NCBI RefSeq assembly: GCF_900105095.1
Contig: NZ_LT629743.1
Span: 1,116,001 to 1,180,000 of the forward strand
Direction: 5' to 3'
Origin: Erythrobacter sp. HL-111
GTDB lineage: Bacteria; Pseudomonadota; Alphaproteobacteria; Sphingomonadales; Sphingomonadaceae
Length of the DNA stretch: 64,000 nt
Shown: piece by piece, positions 53,501 to 62,620 of the stretch
Layout: the number at the start of each line of letters is the position of its first letter
Position numbering within the stretch: the stretch's first letter is position 1
Made by a program: the position numbers and the translations under genes
The notes under the pieces: model-generated
The model's input: only the letters and a program-made list of their open reading frames with translations
What the model was told of the DNA's origin: nothing
Databases searched by the model: none

Positions 53501-53895
53501 ACGTGGCGCCGTCCGTCCTGCAGGACCAGCGTCCTGTCCGTGCCGAGCTGGCGCAGGTTGAGCGTGCTCGCACCCGTCAGCGCGAGGCCCTGCGCGCTGG
53601 AAAGCGTGGCGGGATCCGAACCCTGCAGCGCGGGAAGTTCCCGCAGCGTCTGTGCAATGCTGATCTCGCCCGAATTCTTGAACTCCTCGGCCGTGACGAC
53701 CTGCACCGGGCTGGCGAGGGAAGTCGTCGAATCGGTCGCGATGCGCGAGCCGGTGACGACGATGGAGTCGCCGTCCGCCTCGAGCTCGCGGGATTCCGGC
53801 TCGGAACCGGCGACATCCTGCGCGAGCGCCACTGCGGGCAGGGAGCTTGCTGCGGCGAGGAGAATGGCGTGCGAAGTTAGCTTGAAGAATGTCAT
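50521..53895 (-). CDS. TonB-dependent receptor
   Basis: Outer-membrane receptor of 1124 residues. Signal peptide to about residue 25 (LLAAASSLPAVALAQ), TonB-box-like DSIVVTGSRIA, plug domain with SLASPVQVVTAEEFKNSGEI, LRQLGTDRTLVLQDGRR and SSVEVLTGGASAVYGADAVS, then a long barrel with large loops containing paired cysteines, ending in aromatic GLSGAF. This is the large receptor class common in sphingomonads for carbohydrates, peptides or siderophores. The start follows GGGGCGGATC. Substrate unknown; no catabolic genes are next to it. Confidence 0.92.
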   Translation of the reverse strand: MTFFKLTSHAILLAAASSLPAVALAQDVAGSEPESRELEADGDSIVVTGSRIATDSTTSLASPVQVVTAEEFKNSGEISIAQTLRELPALQGSDPATLSSAQGLALTGASTLNLRQLGTDRTLVLQDGRRHVPGIAGTATVDVASIPQALVSSVEVLTGGASAVYGADAVSGVVNYVMRDGRDFDGLEYRLQTGISDKGDAEEVFGSIAGGGTFQDGRGSAVFAVEYTHSTGLLNRDRPDIAGPGFSSLNPSNAFLNEILGLDPDAEQAFVPDRRLPVSSAGSTIAVDPTPFASPFGQLLSFVNNFNPATDTVPNIPGTNIPVLQVIDEGGNVRAFNPGISTGAFNAIGGDGIFIGQTAPGLTLIPELTQVTAAAGFDYEITPTLTFFADAKFSYTETSDVSGIPFSDDIPIALDNPFLPAAIQNQIPVLDALLPDQTPSIFVARDNVGSETDSGTSLERSTIRATGGLRWEAPGSSVAFEAFYAWGRTEVDDTFRNARLNDRYFTAIDAVALTAADLDGTNPNVAFGPGGVGSLNAIRNGEDIQITPGTAEVGDIVCRSELTGLPAPAALFVGGPPLYAPGTIIDGTDVSDLTRPVTFQVGDGTCAPLNILGPNSIGGAGAEFAFVDLLDNTVIEQQQFLAVLSGDTGHFFELPGGPIGFATGFEWRRDQSQFTRANFFSIEGNVVTNNSVPLFNSPTDGQGISVYEGFGEINLPLLGDLPFVNLLEITASGRLSDYNTIGSTETYSFGGIYSPFEWLTFRGTWSRAVRAPNIGELFAPQGAAFLDVDADPCDDGNINNGSSNRPDNCLQFVAPGFDSSDFLTAFVTGTTGGNPDLTEETSDSFTIGGIFQPRGILGGALDGLTLIADYYDIEIEDAVGSLTGAAIAAACVDLPSIDNQFCDAIERDPNNGGAISSFTSGNINLAVLRARGIDFEARYRFDAPFGGNRDWGFFELTAIGTHFLERFTESDPVIAQTIADEPDPLQQELLIADQATVSDQLGVIGTPEWIVNFGVNWTMDRLRIGWRGRFEDSALQFSNADATDVDIVDGEVVVSPNEGLADPSQLTTGTGFEQDINVSYRINDDMEVYGGVNNLFDTEPFLGSLSRPVGPRGRFFFVGLSGAF

Positions 53896-54177
53896 GATCC
53901 GCCCCTGTCTTTGTTGCAGTGCGGCAGAATTTCGGCGCGAATCCCTGTTGTCAAGGAGCTTTCGCCATTTTGTAACGCTTTAGGGATCCGCCATGAAATA
54001 TTGTTGTATTCGTGCAATCCCTGGCAGCCCGATCATGTGCCAAAAGGGGCACCGCCTCGCGTTCGCAGACGCAAAATGCGGTTCCGGATTGTTGCCGATG
54101 AAGGATCGATGCGAACATGCAGGCAGGGCTAACGGATTGTATCCCGGCACGAATCTTGCTTCGCGGGATGGGTTGGC
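53896..54177. other. Intergenic region between TonB receptor and HerA-like gene
   Basis: About 280 bases with lower GC, holding the receptor promoter. No gene or RNA was recognised. Confidence 0.4.
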
Positions 54178-55752
54178 TCAGGCCGATTCGCCCATTGCCG
54201 AAAGGGTCTCGATCCCCGGCACGGTGATCGTGCGGTCGCCTCCGAAATCCTCCTTCACCACGATGCGCCCGCTGCGCTCGAGATGGTCGAGCAGGCGGCG
54301 CACGCGACTCGGCGAGGAACTGCCGTAGAGGCGTGCGAGCGCCTCCTCGTCCGGCATCGGCGCATCGCTCGCCGCCGCCACGACGAGCGCGAGATAGGGG
54401 GCGAGCACGTCCTCCTCGACTCCCTCGACCATGTCCTCGATCCCGGCGCGCAGCCGCGCGTCGAGCCGGGTCAGCCCCGCGATCTCCCCGGCGAACAGGC
54501 GGCGGAAACGGGGCATGTCGACATGGGCGCTCGCGATGCCCTGCTGGCGGCAGCGGACCGCGAAATCGCGGAACAGCGCGGCGACCGGGCGGAAGGGGGC
54601 GTCGCTTTCCGCGGCGAGTTCGCGCACGACGTCCTCGACCCGGCCAGGGAGACACGTTTCGCGCGTTTCGCCCGCGTGCCCGCCATCTTCAGGACAAGCG
54701 ACCTCCGGCCCCGGCCGGGGCTCGGTCCGCAGCGCGGCGCCCTCCTCCGCCGGTTTCGCGATCGCTCTCGCGGCGAGCGCGGTCTCGATCTCCGCCGCCG
54801 GTCGCGGCACCCTGCCCGCAGCCGCGGCGTCCCGATCCGCGTTCGCCGCGGCGGCGGCGGCGCTGGCAAGGTCGGCGTTGAGCAGCGCCTCCATCTCCTC
54901 GGGCGGGGCTTCGGGCAGGGGGATGAGCGCCGCCGCCGCGTTCTTGCCGGCCGTTCGCACCGGTCCGATCGTCACCGCCACGGGGCGCCGGCTGATCGCC
55001 GGACCGAGCCCGAGGAACTCCCCGCGCTGGAGATCGCGGATACGCTCGGCCTGGCGCCGGTCCATGCCGAGGAGGTCGGCGGCACGGGCCATGTCGATGT
55101 CGAGAAAGGTGCGCCCCATCAGGAAATTCGACGCTTCGGCCGCGACGTTCTTCGCCATCTTGGCGAGGCGCTGGGTCGCGACGATCCCGGCAAGGCCGCG
55201 CTTTCGCCCGCGGCACATGAGGTTGGTCATCGCCGAAAGCGTCATGCGGCGGGTGTCGTCCGACATCTCCCCCGCGGCCGAGGGCGCGAACATCTGCGCC
55301 TCGTCGACCACCACCAGCGCCGGATACCAATGTTCGCGCGGGGCGTTGAAAAGGGCGGTGAGGAACATCGCGGCGCAGCGGATCTGCTGTTCGACCTCGA
55401 GCTCCTCCAGCGCGAGGACGACCGAGGCGCGATGCTGGCGCACGCGCGCGGCGAGCGCCTCGATCTCGCGCGGGGAATAGTCCGCCCCGTCGATCACGAC
55501 ATGGCCGAAATGATCGGCCAGCGTGACGAAATCGCCTTCGGGATCGATCACGACCTGCTGGACCCGGCCCGCGCATTCCTCGAGCAGGCGGCGCAGAAGG
55601 TGCGACTTGCCCGAGCCGGAATTGCCCTGCACCAGAAGGCGCGTGGCGAGCAGTTCCTCAAGGTCGACGCACACGCCCTGCCCGCGCGAATCCCGGCCGA
55701 TGTCGATTGGCGCCCTCACCCCGACAGGACTAGGCGCGCGGGACCGGGGCAT
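54178..55752 (-). CDS. HerA-like ATPase (helicase HerA central domain family)
   Basis: Protein of about 524 residues. The Walker A loop GNSGSGKSH lies at about residues 43-51, Walker B is ALVVVDEAQMF, followed by a sensor region (AMTNLMCRGRKRGLAGIVATQRLAKM) typical of HerA/FtsK-type ATPases that pump or resect DNA. A long Ala-Pro-rich linker leads to a C-terminal winged-helix-like domain (LARLYGSSSPSRVRRLLDHL). No NurA nuclease gene is adjacent. The start is uncertain: 55752 or 55800, and no clear ribosome binding site helps. Confidence 0.82.
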   Translation of the reverse strand: MPRSRAPSPVGVRAPIDIGRDSRGQGVCVDLEELLATRLLVQGNSGSGKSHLLRRLLEECAGRVQQVVIDPEGDFVTLADHFGHVVIDGADYSPREIEALAARVRQHRASVVLALEELEVEQQIRCAAMFLTALFNAPREHWYPALVVVDEAQMFAPSAAGEMSDDTRRMTLSAMTNLMCRGRKRGLAGIVATQRLAKMAKNVAAEASNFLMGRTFLDIDMARAADLLGMDRRQAERIRDLQRGEFLGLGPAISRRPVAVTIGPVRTAGKNAAAALIPLPEAPPEEMEALLNADLASAAAAAANADRDAAAAGRVPRPAAEIETALAARAIAKPAEEGAALRTEPRPGPEVACPEDGGHAGETRETCLPGRVEDVVRELAAESDAPFRPVAALFRDFAVRCRQQGIASAHVDMPRFRRLFAGEIAGLTRLDARLRAGIEDMVEGVEEDVLAPYLALVVAAASDAPMPDEEALARLYGSSSPSRVRRLLDHLERSGRIVVKEDFGGDRTITVPGIETLSAMGESA

Positions 55753-55923
55753 AAAGCCGGCCGGACGAGTTTTCCCATGAAAGCACCGCGCAAGGCGCAT
55801 CGCTTCCGCACCGCGCGGGGGAGCGCTTAGTCAGAAATCCGGGGCTGCATGGTTAACCGATCGTGAGAGATGCCGGCCCATGGCCCGGCATGAGCCATCC
55901 GCACACCAACGGGAACCGCCCCC

Positions 55924-55965
55924 ATGCCTGTCACGCCTGTCATGCCTGTCACGCCTGTCACGCCT
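55924..55965 (+). repeat. 9-bp tandem repeats
   Basis: Four full units of ATGCCTGTC or ACGCCTGTC plus a partial fifth unit, immediately upstream of the kpsF-like gene. It is a short variable-number repeat; it would encode His-Ala-Cys repeats if the upstream in-frame start at 55863 were used, which is not believed. Confidence 0.85.
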
Positions 55966-56009
55966 CCCCTTCCCCGATCGATCCCGGCGCGCCCTGCGCG
56001 CGTGTCCGC

Positions 56010-56999
56010 ATGAACGCCCTTGCCAACGTCCGGGCAGGCCGCGCCGACCTTTCGGCCGGGTGGTTCAGCCGCGTGATCGCGGCCGAGCGCGACGCGCTTT
56101 CGGCCTTTCTCGCGGCCCCGCCGGAGGGCGTGGCGGACGTCGTCGCGCTGCTGGCGGCGCAGCGCCAGCCGGTCATCCTCACCGGGATCGGCAAGTCGGC
56201 CCATGTCGCGGCCAAGCTCGCGGCGACCTTCTCCAGCCTCGGCACCCCCGCCCTCTTCGTCAACGCGGCCGAGGCGGCGCATGGCGACCTCGGCGCCATC
56301 GCGGCGGGCAGTACCGTCATCGCCCTGTCGAACAGCGGATCGACCGACGAGATCCTGCGGATCCTGCCGCTGCTGAGGGCGCGGTCCTGCACTCTTGTCG
56401 GGATCGTCGGCCGGCGCGACACCCCGCTCGCGCGGGCGGTCGATCACCTCATCCCCGCCGAAGTCGCGGCCGAGGCGGACCATCTCGGCATGGCGCCGAC
56501 CGCGAGCACGACGCTCCACCTCGCGATCGGGGACGCTCTCGCCGTGGCGGTGAGCCGGACGCGGGGCTTCACGCGCGAGGATTTCCTCGCCCACCACCCC
56601 GCTGGCCTGCTGGGCCGGCGGGCGATCCCGGTGCGGGCGATCATGCGGCGCGGCGAGGACGTGCCGCGGGTGAGCCCGCACACCGATCTCGTCGACCTCC
56701 TGGCGATCATGTCGGCAAAGCGCATGGGCGCGGCCTGCGTCCTGGGCGATGACGACCTGCTCACCGGCATCGTCGTCGACGGGGACGTCCGCCGCCACCT
56801 GCAGGCGGGGCCGCAGGTCAAGGGCGTGAAGGCGGCAGACCTGATGCAGACGGCCCCGGTGACCCTGCCCGCCGATGCCACGATCGGCGATGCCCTGTTG
56901 ATGCGCGAAGGCGCGCAGGCCGGGTGGCTGGTCCTGCCCGTGGTCGATGCGGCAGGCCGACTCGAGGGGATGGTGCACGCCCATGACCTGTTCGGCTGA
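56010..56999 (+). CDS. kdsD: KpsF/GutQ-type arabinose-5-phosphate isomerase
   Basis: Protein of 329 residues. N-terminal SIS domain (QRQPVILTGIGKSAHVAAKL, TVIALSNSGSTDEILRILPL, GRRDTPLARAVDHLIP) and two C-terminal CBS domains (MRRGEDVPRVSPHTDLVDLL and MQTAPVTLPADATIGDALLM). It interconverts ribulose-5-P and arabinose-5-P, the substrate of KdsA encoded two genes downstream. The start at 56010 is used because the upstream frame translates the 9-bp repeats. The next gene begins 4 bases after the stop, so one operon. Confidence 0.92.
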   Translation: MNALANVRAGRADLSAGWFSRVIAAERDALSAFLAAPPEGVADVVALLAAQRQPVILTGIGKSAHVAAKLAATFSSLGTPALFVNAAEAAHGDLGAIAAGSTVIALSNSGSTDEILRILPLLRARSCTLVGIVGRRDTPLARAVDHLIPAEVAAEADHLGMAPTASTTLHLAIGDALAVAVSRTRGFTREDFLAHHPAGLLGRRAIPVRAIMRRGEDVPRVSPHTDLVDLLAIMSAKRMGAACVLGDDDLLTGIVVDGDVRRHLQAGPQVKGVKAADLMQTAPVTLPADATIGDALLMREGAQAGWLVLPVVDAAGRLEGMVHAHDLFG

Positions 57000-57003
57000 A
57001 TCC

Positions 57004-58314
57004 ATGAGGATCGTCGCCTTCGTCCCGGCCAAGGGCACCAGCGAACGCCTGCCGGGCAAGAATGGCGCGATCCTCGACGGGGATCACCTTTTCCGGCGCA
57101 AGCTCGTCCAGGCGCTCGACTGCGGGAAGATCACCGAAGTCTGCCTCGATACCGAATGCGACAGGCTGGCAGGGCTTGCCGAAGACCTGCCGGTTTCGCG
57201 GCTCAGGCGGCCCGGCACGCTCGCAAGCAACGCGGTGGACGGTCACGAACTGTTCGCCTGGGAATGCCGCCAGCGTCCCGCTGCCGACATCTGGATCCAG
57301 CTCCCGTGCACTGCGCCCTTCGTCGGCGCGGAGACGATCGCGCGCGCAATCGAGGCGCTACTGGCCGACCCCGCGGCCGACAGCCTCGTCGGGGTCGGCC
57401 GCGCGCGGCATTTCTGCTGGAGCGGCGGACGCCCCGCCTATGGAGAGGGACGCATCCCCAACAGCACCGACCTTCCCGACAGCGTGATCGAGGCGATGAG
57501 CCTCTACCTGGTCCGCGCCGCGCCCGGGGGAGAGCCGCCGACGCGCCGGTTCGGGAAACGGCCCATCCTCTTCGAACTCGACCCGCTCGAACAGGTCGAC
57601 ATCGACACGCCGGCGGATTTCGCTTTCGCCGAAACCATCGCCGCGGGCCTCAGGAGCCGCGAGGCCCTGCGGTTTCGCGCGATCGCGCCGCACCTTTCCT
57701 CGGGGGTGCTCGCCGACATCTGCAAGGAAAAGGGCATCGCGGCGGTCCTGCCCGCGCGCATCCGGCCCACCGGCGGCGGGCGGATCCTCGGCCGCGCGCG
57801 CACGCTCGAACTCGCCGCGCTCGACCAGGCAGGGCGCACCGCGGGCTGGGAAGGCATCTACGGCGCGCTCGATTCCTACCGCTTCGTGCGGCAGGGCGAC
57901 GTGATCGTGGTCGCGAACCCGGTCGCGCAGCGCGCCTATTTCGGCGATCTCAACGCCAATCTCGCGATCCGTTCGGGCGCGGTCGGGGCCGTCATCGACG
58001 GCATGACGCGCGACACGGCCGAGGTCCGGCGGCTCGGCTTCCCGGTCTTCGCCCACGGCAGCCACTGCGACGACATCAAGTTCGAGGGGACGCTGCGCGC
58101 GATGAACCGGCCGATCGCCATCGGCCGGGTTCCCGTCGCCAATGACGACGTGGTCTTCGCCGACGAGGACGGCGTGGTGATCGTCCCCCGCGCCCGCTGG
58201 AGCGAGATCGAGGCCGCCGCCTTCGCCGCGATCGAGAACGAGGCCCGCATCCGGATCAGCGCGGCGCGCGGGGCCGAGGTGGGCGACATCCTCGCCCGCT
58301 TCGGGACATTCTAG
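57004..58314 (+). CDS. Fusion of acylneuraminate/KDO cytidylyltransferase-like domain with RraA-like aldolase domain
   Basis: Protein of 436 residues. Residues 1-215 resemble NeuA/KdsB sugar nucleotidyltransferases: [15 protein letters not shown] is the nucleotide-binding P-loop, [20 protein letters not shown] the acceptor region and [19 protein letters not shown] the C-terminal metal-site segment. Residues 225-436 are RraA/4-hydroxy-4-methyl-2-oxoglutarate aldolase-like ([47 protein letters not shown]). It sits between kdsD and kdsA, where KdsC and KdsB functions would be expected. The likely product is a CMP-ulosonic acid. What the aldolase-like half does is unknown. Confidence 0.85.
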   Translation: MRIVAFVPAKGTSERLPGKNGAILDGDHLFRRKLVQALDCGKITEVCLDTECDRLAGLAEDLPVSRLRRPGTLASNAVDGHELFAWECRQRPAADIWIQLPCTAPFVGAETIARAIEALLADPAADSLVGVGRARHFCWSGGRPAYGEGRIPNSTDLPDSVIEAMSLYLVRAAPGGEPPTRRFGKRPILFELDPLEQVDIDTPADFAFAETIAAGLRSREALRFRAIAPHLSSGVLADICKEKGIAAVLPARIRPTGGGRILGRARTLELAALDQAGRTAGWEGIYGALDSYRFVRQGDVIVVANPVAQRAYFGDLNANLAIRSGAVGAVIDGMTRDTAEVRRLGFPVFAHGSHCDDIKFEGTLRAMNRPIAIGRVPVANDDVVFADEDGVVIVPRARWSEIEAAAFAAIENEARIRISAARGAEVGDILARFGTF

Positions 58315-58325
58315 GAGACACGCCC

Positions 58326-59273
58326 ATGCGAGAAGTGCCGATCGGCCCCTTGCGCCTTTCGAACGAACGGCCGCTCGTCCTCATCGCCGGGCCCTGCGCG
58401 ATGGAGAGCCGCGCCCACGCGCTCGAAATGGCCGGCGCGCTGGTCGAGCTGTGCGGCGCGCTCGGGCTGGGGCTCGTCTACAAGTCGTCCTTCGACAAGG
58501 GCAATCGCACCTCGATCGCCTCGCCGCGCGGGCTCGGCCTTGCCCGGTGCCTCGACGTCTTCGCCGAGATCCGCGAACGGTTCGGCTGTCCGGTCATCAC
58601 CGATGTCCACGAACCGCACCAGTGCGCGCCCGTCGCCGAGGTCGCCGACGCGCTCCAGATCCCGGCCTTCCTGTGCCGCCAGACCGACCTCCTCGTCGCC
58701 GCCGCGCGCACGGGCCGGGCGGTCAATGTCAAGAAGGGTCAGTTCCTCGCGCCCTGGGACATGAAGAACGTCGCGGACAAGCTGGTCGCGAGCGGCAACG
58801 AGCGCGTGCTGCTGTGCGAGCGGGGGACGAGCTTCGGTTACAACACGCTCGTCAACGACATGCGCGCCCTGCCGATCATGGCGGCGACGGGCTTTCCCGT
58901 GGTGTTCGATGCGACCCATTCGGTGCAGCAGCCGGGCGGGCTCGGGGCAAGTTCGGGCGGACAGCGGCAATTCGTCGGGGCGCTCGCCCGGGCAGCGGTC
59001 GCGATCGGCGTCGCGGCGGTCTTCATCGAGACCCACGAACAGCCGGACCGCGCGCCGAGCGACGGGCCGAACATGGTGCCGCTCAGGGACCTGCCGGCGC
59101 TGCTGGAGGGGCTGATGGCGCTCGACCGGCTGGCGAAGCCGTTGACTGACACCGCAGGTCACGAGGCGGCGAGCACCCGCTCCGCCAGCGCCCGGCCCGA
59201 GAGGAAGGCCCCCTCGACCCGCGGCGAATGGAGCCAATCGCCCGCCACCCCGATCCTTGCGGCGGGATCGTAG
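58326..59273 (+). CDS. kdsA: 3-deoxy-8-phosphooctulonate synthase
   Basis: Protein of 315 residues. [77 protein letters not shown] and [14 protein letters not shown] are canonical KdsA motifs for condensing arabinose-5-P with PEP. It ends about 35 residues later than usual: after RLAKPL the tail overlaps 115 bases of the convergent FAD gene. Third gene of the KDO-type operon, 11 bases after the fusion gene. Confidence 0.93.
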   Translation: MREVPIGPLRLSNERPLVLIAGPCAMESRAHALEMAGALVELCGALGLGLVYKSSFDKGNRTSIASPRGLGLARCLDVFAEIRERFGCPVITDVHEPHQCAPVAEVADALQIPAFLCRQTDLLVAAARTGRAVNVKKGQFLAPWDMKNVADKLVASGNERVLLCERGTSFGYNTLVNDMRALPIMAATGFPVVFDATHSVQQPGGLGASSGGQRQFVGALARAAVAIGVAAVFIETHEQPDRAPSDGPNMVPLRDLPALLEGLMALDRLAKPLTDTAGHEAASTRSASARPERKAPSTRGEWSQSPATPILAAGS

Positions 59274-60115
59274 CGCGCCGGGGCGCCGCCGAGACTTGCG
59301 GGCATGGCATAGAGCCAGCGGTGCGCGGCGAGGTGGAGCGGCTCGGGCACGCGCGTGCCGCTCGCCGCGCGGAAATCGGCGAGGAGGAGGCGGGCGACCT
59401 CGTCCTTGTCCACGTCGAGCAATTCGCGGCTGCGCGCGGGGCTTGCATGGATCACCCAGGTTTCCGCCCCTGCCCGGCCGGGCTTGGCCGAATTGCGCGC
59501 GGCCCAGGCGATCGGACCCTCCCCGCCGCGCAGGGTGTCGGCGGCAAGGTCGAGCCTTTCGGCAAAGCCCGCCATCGCCGCCCAGCAAGGCTCGGACACG
59601 ACTTCCCGCGCAAGCTCCGCAAAAGCGGGAGCCGCTTCCGTCAGCAGCTCGGCGGCCTGTTCGGCCGGAATCGCGACAAGCAGGGTGCGCGCCGCGAAGG
59701 CTTCGGCGCCCGCCTCGATCCGCCATTCGTCGCCATCGCGCGCCGCCCGCTCGGCCCGCACGGACCAGCGCACGGCGACTTCGCCCGCCATCGCCCTGAT
59801 CGGACCGTTCATCCCGGGCGTGCCGACGAAGGCGTCTTCGCCCGCCGCGGGCCAGCGTGCCGCCGCGCCGGCCTTTTCCCATTCCGCCACCGCCTCGCGG
59901 AAGGCGGGATCGCGGGCGGTGAAATATTGCGCGCCGTGGTCGAAGGAGACGGTCTCGCCCTCCATCTCCGCGCGGCGCGCGGCCATGCGTCCACCGGGGC
60001 CGCGGCCCTTGTCGATCAGGGCGACCTCGCGGCCGGCCCGGGCGAGGCGCGTGGCGCAGGCGAGCCCGGCCATGCCGGCGCCTATGACGAGAATGTCGTG
60101 GGAATGCGTGTTCAT
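59159..60115 (-). CDS. FAD-dependent oxidoreductase, renalase-like
   Basis: Protein of 318 residues. The N-terminal Rossmann loop [20 protein letters not shown] binds FAD, with [16 protein letters not shown] and [19 protein letters not shown] characteristic of renalase-like flavoproteins. The C-terminal [21 protein letters not shown] closes the FAD site. Such genes are frequent beside egt and photolyase genes in alphaproteobacteria. It is the third gene after egtB and egtD on the same strand, 38 bases after egtD. The substrate is unknown. Confidence 0.88.
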   Translation of the reverse strand: MNTHSHDILVIGAGMAGLACATRLARAGREVALIDKGRGPGGRMAARRAEMEGETVSFDHGAQYFTARDPAFREAVAEWEKAGAAARWPAAGEDAFVGTPGMNGPIRAMAGEVAVRWSVRAERAARDGDEWRIEAGAEAFAARTLLVAIPAEQAAELLTEAAPAFAELAREVVSEPCWAAMAGFAERLDLAADTLRGGEGPIAWAARNSAKPGRAGAETWVIHASPARSRELLDVDKDEVARLLLADFRAASGTRVPEPLHLAAHRWLYAMPASLGGAPARYDPAARIGVAGDWLHSPRVEGAFLSGRALAERVLAAS

Positions 60116-60153
60116 CGCGGCCCCAACGCGCTCACCCGCAAGCGGTTTCCGGC

Positions 60154-61158
60154 TTACGGCGCGCTGCGCGGGGGCCGGGCCTCGGCAAGGATCATAGAGA
60201 ATCGTTCCTCGGCGTCGAGCCAGCGCCGCACCGGCTCCCACCCGCCCGCGAGCAGCAGCATGTTCGAGGTGCGCCGATTGAACTTGTGACTGTTCTCGGT
60301 GTGGATCGTCTCGCCCTTTTCCATCCCGAAGGCCTCCCCGCTGACGGTGAAGCCGATCGCCTCCTGCGCGACGAGATGCATTTCGATCCGCGCATAATCG
60401 TCGTTCCAGCGCGCCTCGTGGCGCAGCTTGTCGAGGGGAATGTCGCCTTCGAGTTCGCGGTTGATCCGGCGCACGAGGTTGCAATTGAATTCCGCCGTCA
60501 CCCCGGCCGCATCGTCATAGGCGGCGACCAGCACGTCCTCGTCCTTGATCAGGTCCATCCCGATGAGCAGCTGCGCGCCGGTGCCCCCCTCGTTTTCCCG
60601 ATAGAGCGTCTCGCGCATCGAGCGCAGCAGGTCGACCGCGGTGCGCGCGACCATGTTGCCGATGGTCGAGCCGGGAAAGAAGCCGAGCTTCGGCTGGTCC
60701 GCGACCTCTTCGGGCAGTTCGACGCGGCGCATGAAATCGACCTCGACCGGATGGACCGGCAGCCCCGGGAACTTCTGCGCGAGATCGGCCGCCGCCGCGC
60801 GCAGGAAATCGCCCGCGATGTCGAGCGGGACGTAGGAGGCCGGTTCGATCGCGGAGAGCAGCAGCGGCGTCTTGACCGAAGAGCCCGAGCCGAATTCGAC
60901 CACCGCCCGGCCCGGCCCGATCAGGTCCGCGAATTCCGCCGCGCGGGTCTGCAGGATCTCGGTTTCGGCGCGGGTCGGGTAATATTCGGGGAGCCTGGTG
61001 ATGTCTTCGAACAGCTGCGAGCCCGCATCGTCGTAGAGCCAGCGCGCCGGGATCGCCTTGGGCGAGGCGCTCAGGCCCTCCAGCACGTCGCCCCGGAAGG
61101 CGAGATCGACCCCGCTCGCGTCTCGCTGGACCAGTGCCAGCCCCTTGTTCGTCATCAT
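60154..61158 (-). CDS. egtD: L-histidine N-alpha-methyltransferase
   Basis: Protein of 334 residues. EgtD trimethylates histidine to hercynine with SAM. DITRLPEYYPTRAETEIL, AVVEFGSGSSVKTPLLLSAI (SAM site), LGFFPGSTIGNMVA, GMDLIKDEDVLVAAYDDAAG and a histidine-binding ETIHTENSHKFN are conserved EgtD segments. The ATG at 61158 overlaps nothing but lies 4 bases from the egtB stop at 61163, indicating one operon. Confidence 0.95.
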   Translation of the reverse strand: MMTNKGLALVQRDASGVDLAFRGDVLEGLSASPKAIPARWLYDDAGSQLFEDITRLPEYYPTRAETEILQTRAAEFADLIGPGRAVVEFGSGSSVKTPLLLSAIEPASYVPLDIAGDFLRAAAADLAQKFPGLPVHPVEVDFMRRVELPEEVADQPKLGFFPGSTIGNMVARTAVDLLRSMRETLYRENEGGTGAQLLIGMDLIKDEDVLVAAYDDAAGVTAEFNCNLVRRINRELEGDIPLDKLRHEARWNDDYARIEMHLVAQEAIGFTVSGEAFGMEKGETIHTENSHKFNRRTSNMLLLAGGWEPVRRWLDAEERFSMILAEARPPRSAP

Positions 61159-61162
61159 GCCC

Positions 61163-62461
61163 TCAAAGATCCCTTGCAAGCCGCAGCCCGGTGAACTGCC
61201 ATTGCTGGTGCGGATAGAAGAAATTGCGGTAGGAAGCGCGCGAATGGCCGCGCACGGTGGCGCAGCTCGCCCCCTTGAGGACGAACTGCCCGCTCATGAA
61301 CTTGCCGTTGTATTCGCCCACCGCACCTTTCGCGGGCTCGAAGCGGGGATATGGCAGGTAGGCGGAACGGGTGAACTGCCAGCAATCGCCGAACAGGTCG
61401 GTCCCGCCGCGGGGGGCCGGCGGGCCGGCGGAATCGAGCTGGTTGCCGGCGCCCGCGTCATGCGCGGACCGCTCGCTCGAACCGTCCTGCCCGCGCGCGA
61501 TCGCTTCCCATTCGAACTCGGTCGGAAGTCGCGCTCCGGCCCAGCTGGCGAAGGCATCGGCCTCGAAGTAATTGATGTGGGCGACGGGCGCGTTCGGGTC
61601 GCGCTCCTGCCAGCCGGCATGGGTGAAGGCTTCCTCCTCGCGCCAGTAGAGCGGCGCGCGTGCGCCCGTTTCCTTCACCCAGGCCCAACCGTCGGAAAGC
61701 CAGAGCGCAGCGGTCTCATAACCGCCATCGGCGATGAATTCGTCCCATTCGCCGTTCGTCACCAGCCGGTCGGCGAGCGCGAAGGGTTCGAGCAGCACGC
61801 GGTGGCGCGGGCCTTCGTTGTCGAAGGCGAAACCGGTTCCGTCATGCCCGACCAGCGCGACGCCGCCAGGATGTTCGTGCCAGCCGCGAGCCTCTTGCGA
61901 GTCTCCGCCCGCGCGCGGACCCGGCTGCGGCCACATCGCGGGGCCGAGCGGATTGTGCCACAGCGCGTGCTTGATGTCGGTCAGCAGCAATTCGATGTGC
62001 TGTTGTTCGTGCGCGATGCCGAGCCGGATGAGGTCCTCGCACGCCGGATCGGCAAGCAGCGGCTCCATCGCCTCGTTCACCCGCGCCCGCCATTCGAGCA
62101 CTTCGCCGAGCGTCGGCCGCGACAGCAGGCCGCGCGAAAAGCGGGCGATGCGCGCGCCTTCCGCCTCGTAATAGGAATTGAACAGGAACGGCCAGTCCGC
62201 GTCGTGGCGTTCGTAGCCCGGCACATGGTCGCGCAGCAGGAAGGTTTCCCAGAACCATGTCGTGTGCGCGAGATGCCACTTGGCGGGACTGGCATCCTCC
62301 ATCGACTGGATCGTCGCATCGGCATCGCCGAGCGGTTCGACCAGCGCCTCGCTCAGCGCGCGGGTCGCGGCGAAGCTTTCGGCAAGCGCTGGCGCGGCCT
62401 GGCCCGGGTCAGGAAGGGACGGCTTGCCGGCAGGCGTCCCGGACGGAAGGGATCGGGTCAC
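61163..62461 (-). CDS. egtB: Ergothioneine biosynthesis sulfoxide synthase EgtB
   Basis: Protein of 432 residues. The N-terminal DinB-like domain has PAKWHLAHTTWFWETFLLRD and the iron-ligand motif HEQQHIELLLTDIKHA; the C-terminal formylglycine-generating-type domain has RLPTEFEWEAIARG and GNQLDSAG. It joins hercynine with a thiol (cysteine or gamma-glutamylcysteine) using oxygen. The GTG at 62461 is chosen because GAGGAGG precedes it by 7 bases; an ATG 18 bases upstream would place that site inside the gene. Transcribed with egtD. Confidence 0.95.
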   Translation of the reverse strand: MTRSLPSGTPAGKPSLPDPGQAAPALAESFAATRALSEALVEPLGDADATIQSMEDASPAKWHLAHTTWFWETFLLRDHVPGYERHDADWPFLFNSYYEAEGARIARFSRGLLSRPTLGEVLEWRARVNEAMEPLLADPACEDLIRLGIAHEQQHIELLLTDIKHALWHNPLGPAMWPQPGPRAGGDSQEARGWHEHPGGVALVGHDGTGFAFDNEGPRHRVLLEPFALADRLVTNGEWDEFIADGGYETAALWLSDGWAWVKETGARAPLYWREEEAFTHAGWQERDPNAPVAHINYFEADAFASWAGARLPTEFEWEAIARGQDGSSERSAHDAGAGNQLDSAGPPAPRGGTDLFGDCWQFTRSAYLPYPRFEPAKGAVGEYNGKFMSGQFVLKGASCATVRGHSRASYRNFFYPHQQWQFTGLRLARDL

Positions 62462-62620
62462 GGGGCGACCTCCTCGCATCGGCCGGACCGCAGGGAATGG
62501 GCCCGTTCGGATGCCGACATGAAGGAAACGCGGCCGGATTGAAAGGGTTGCGCGCAATTCGGGCGGTCGCGCGATGCGCCGTGCCTGACGCACGCCGGAC
62601 CGTTACCCGGTCCGGGCCGT

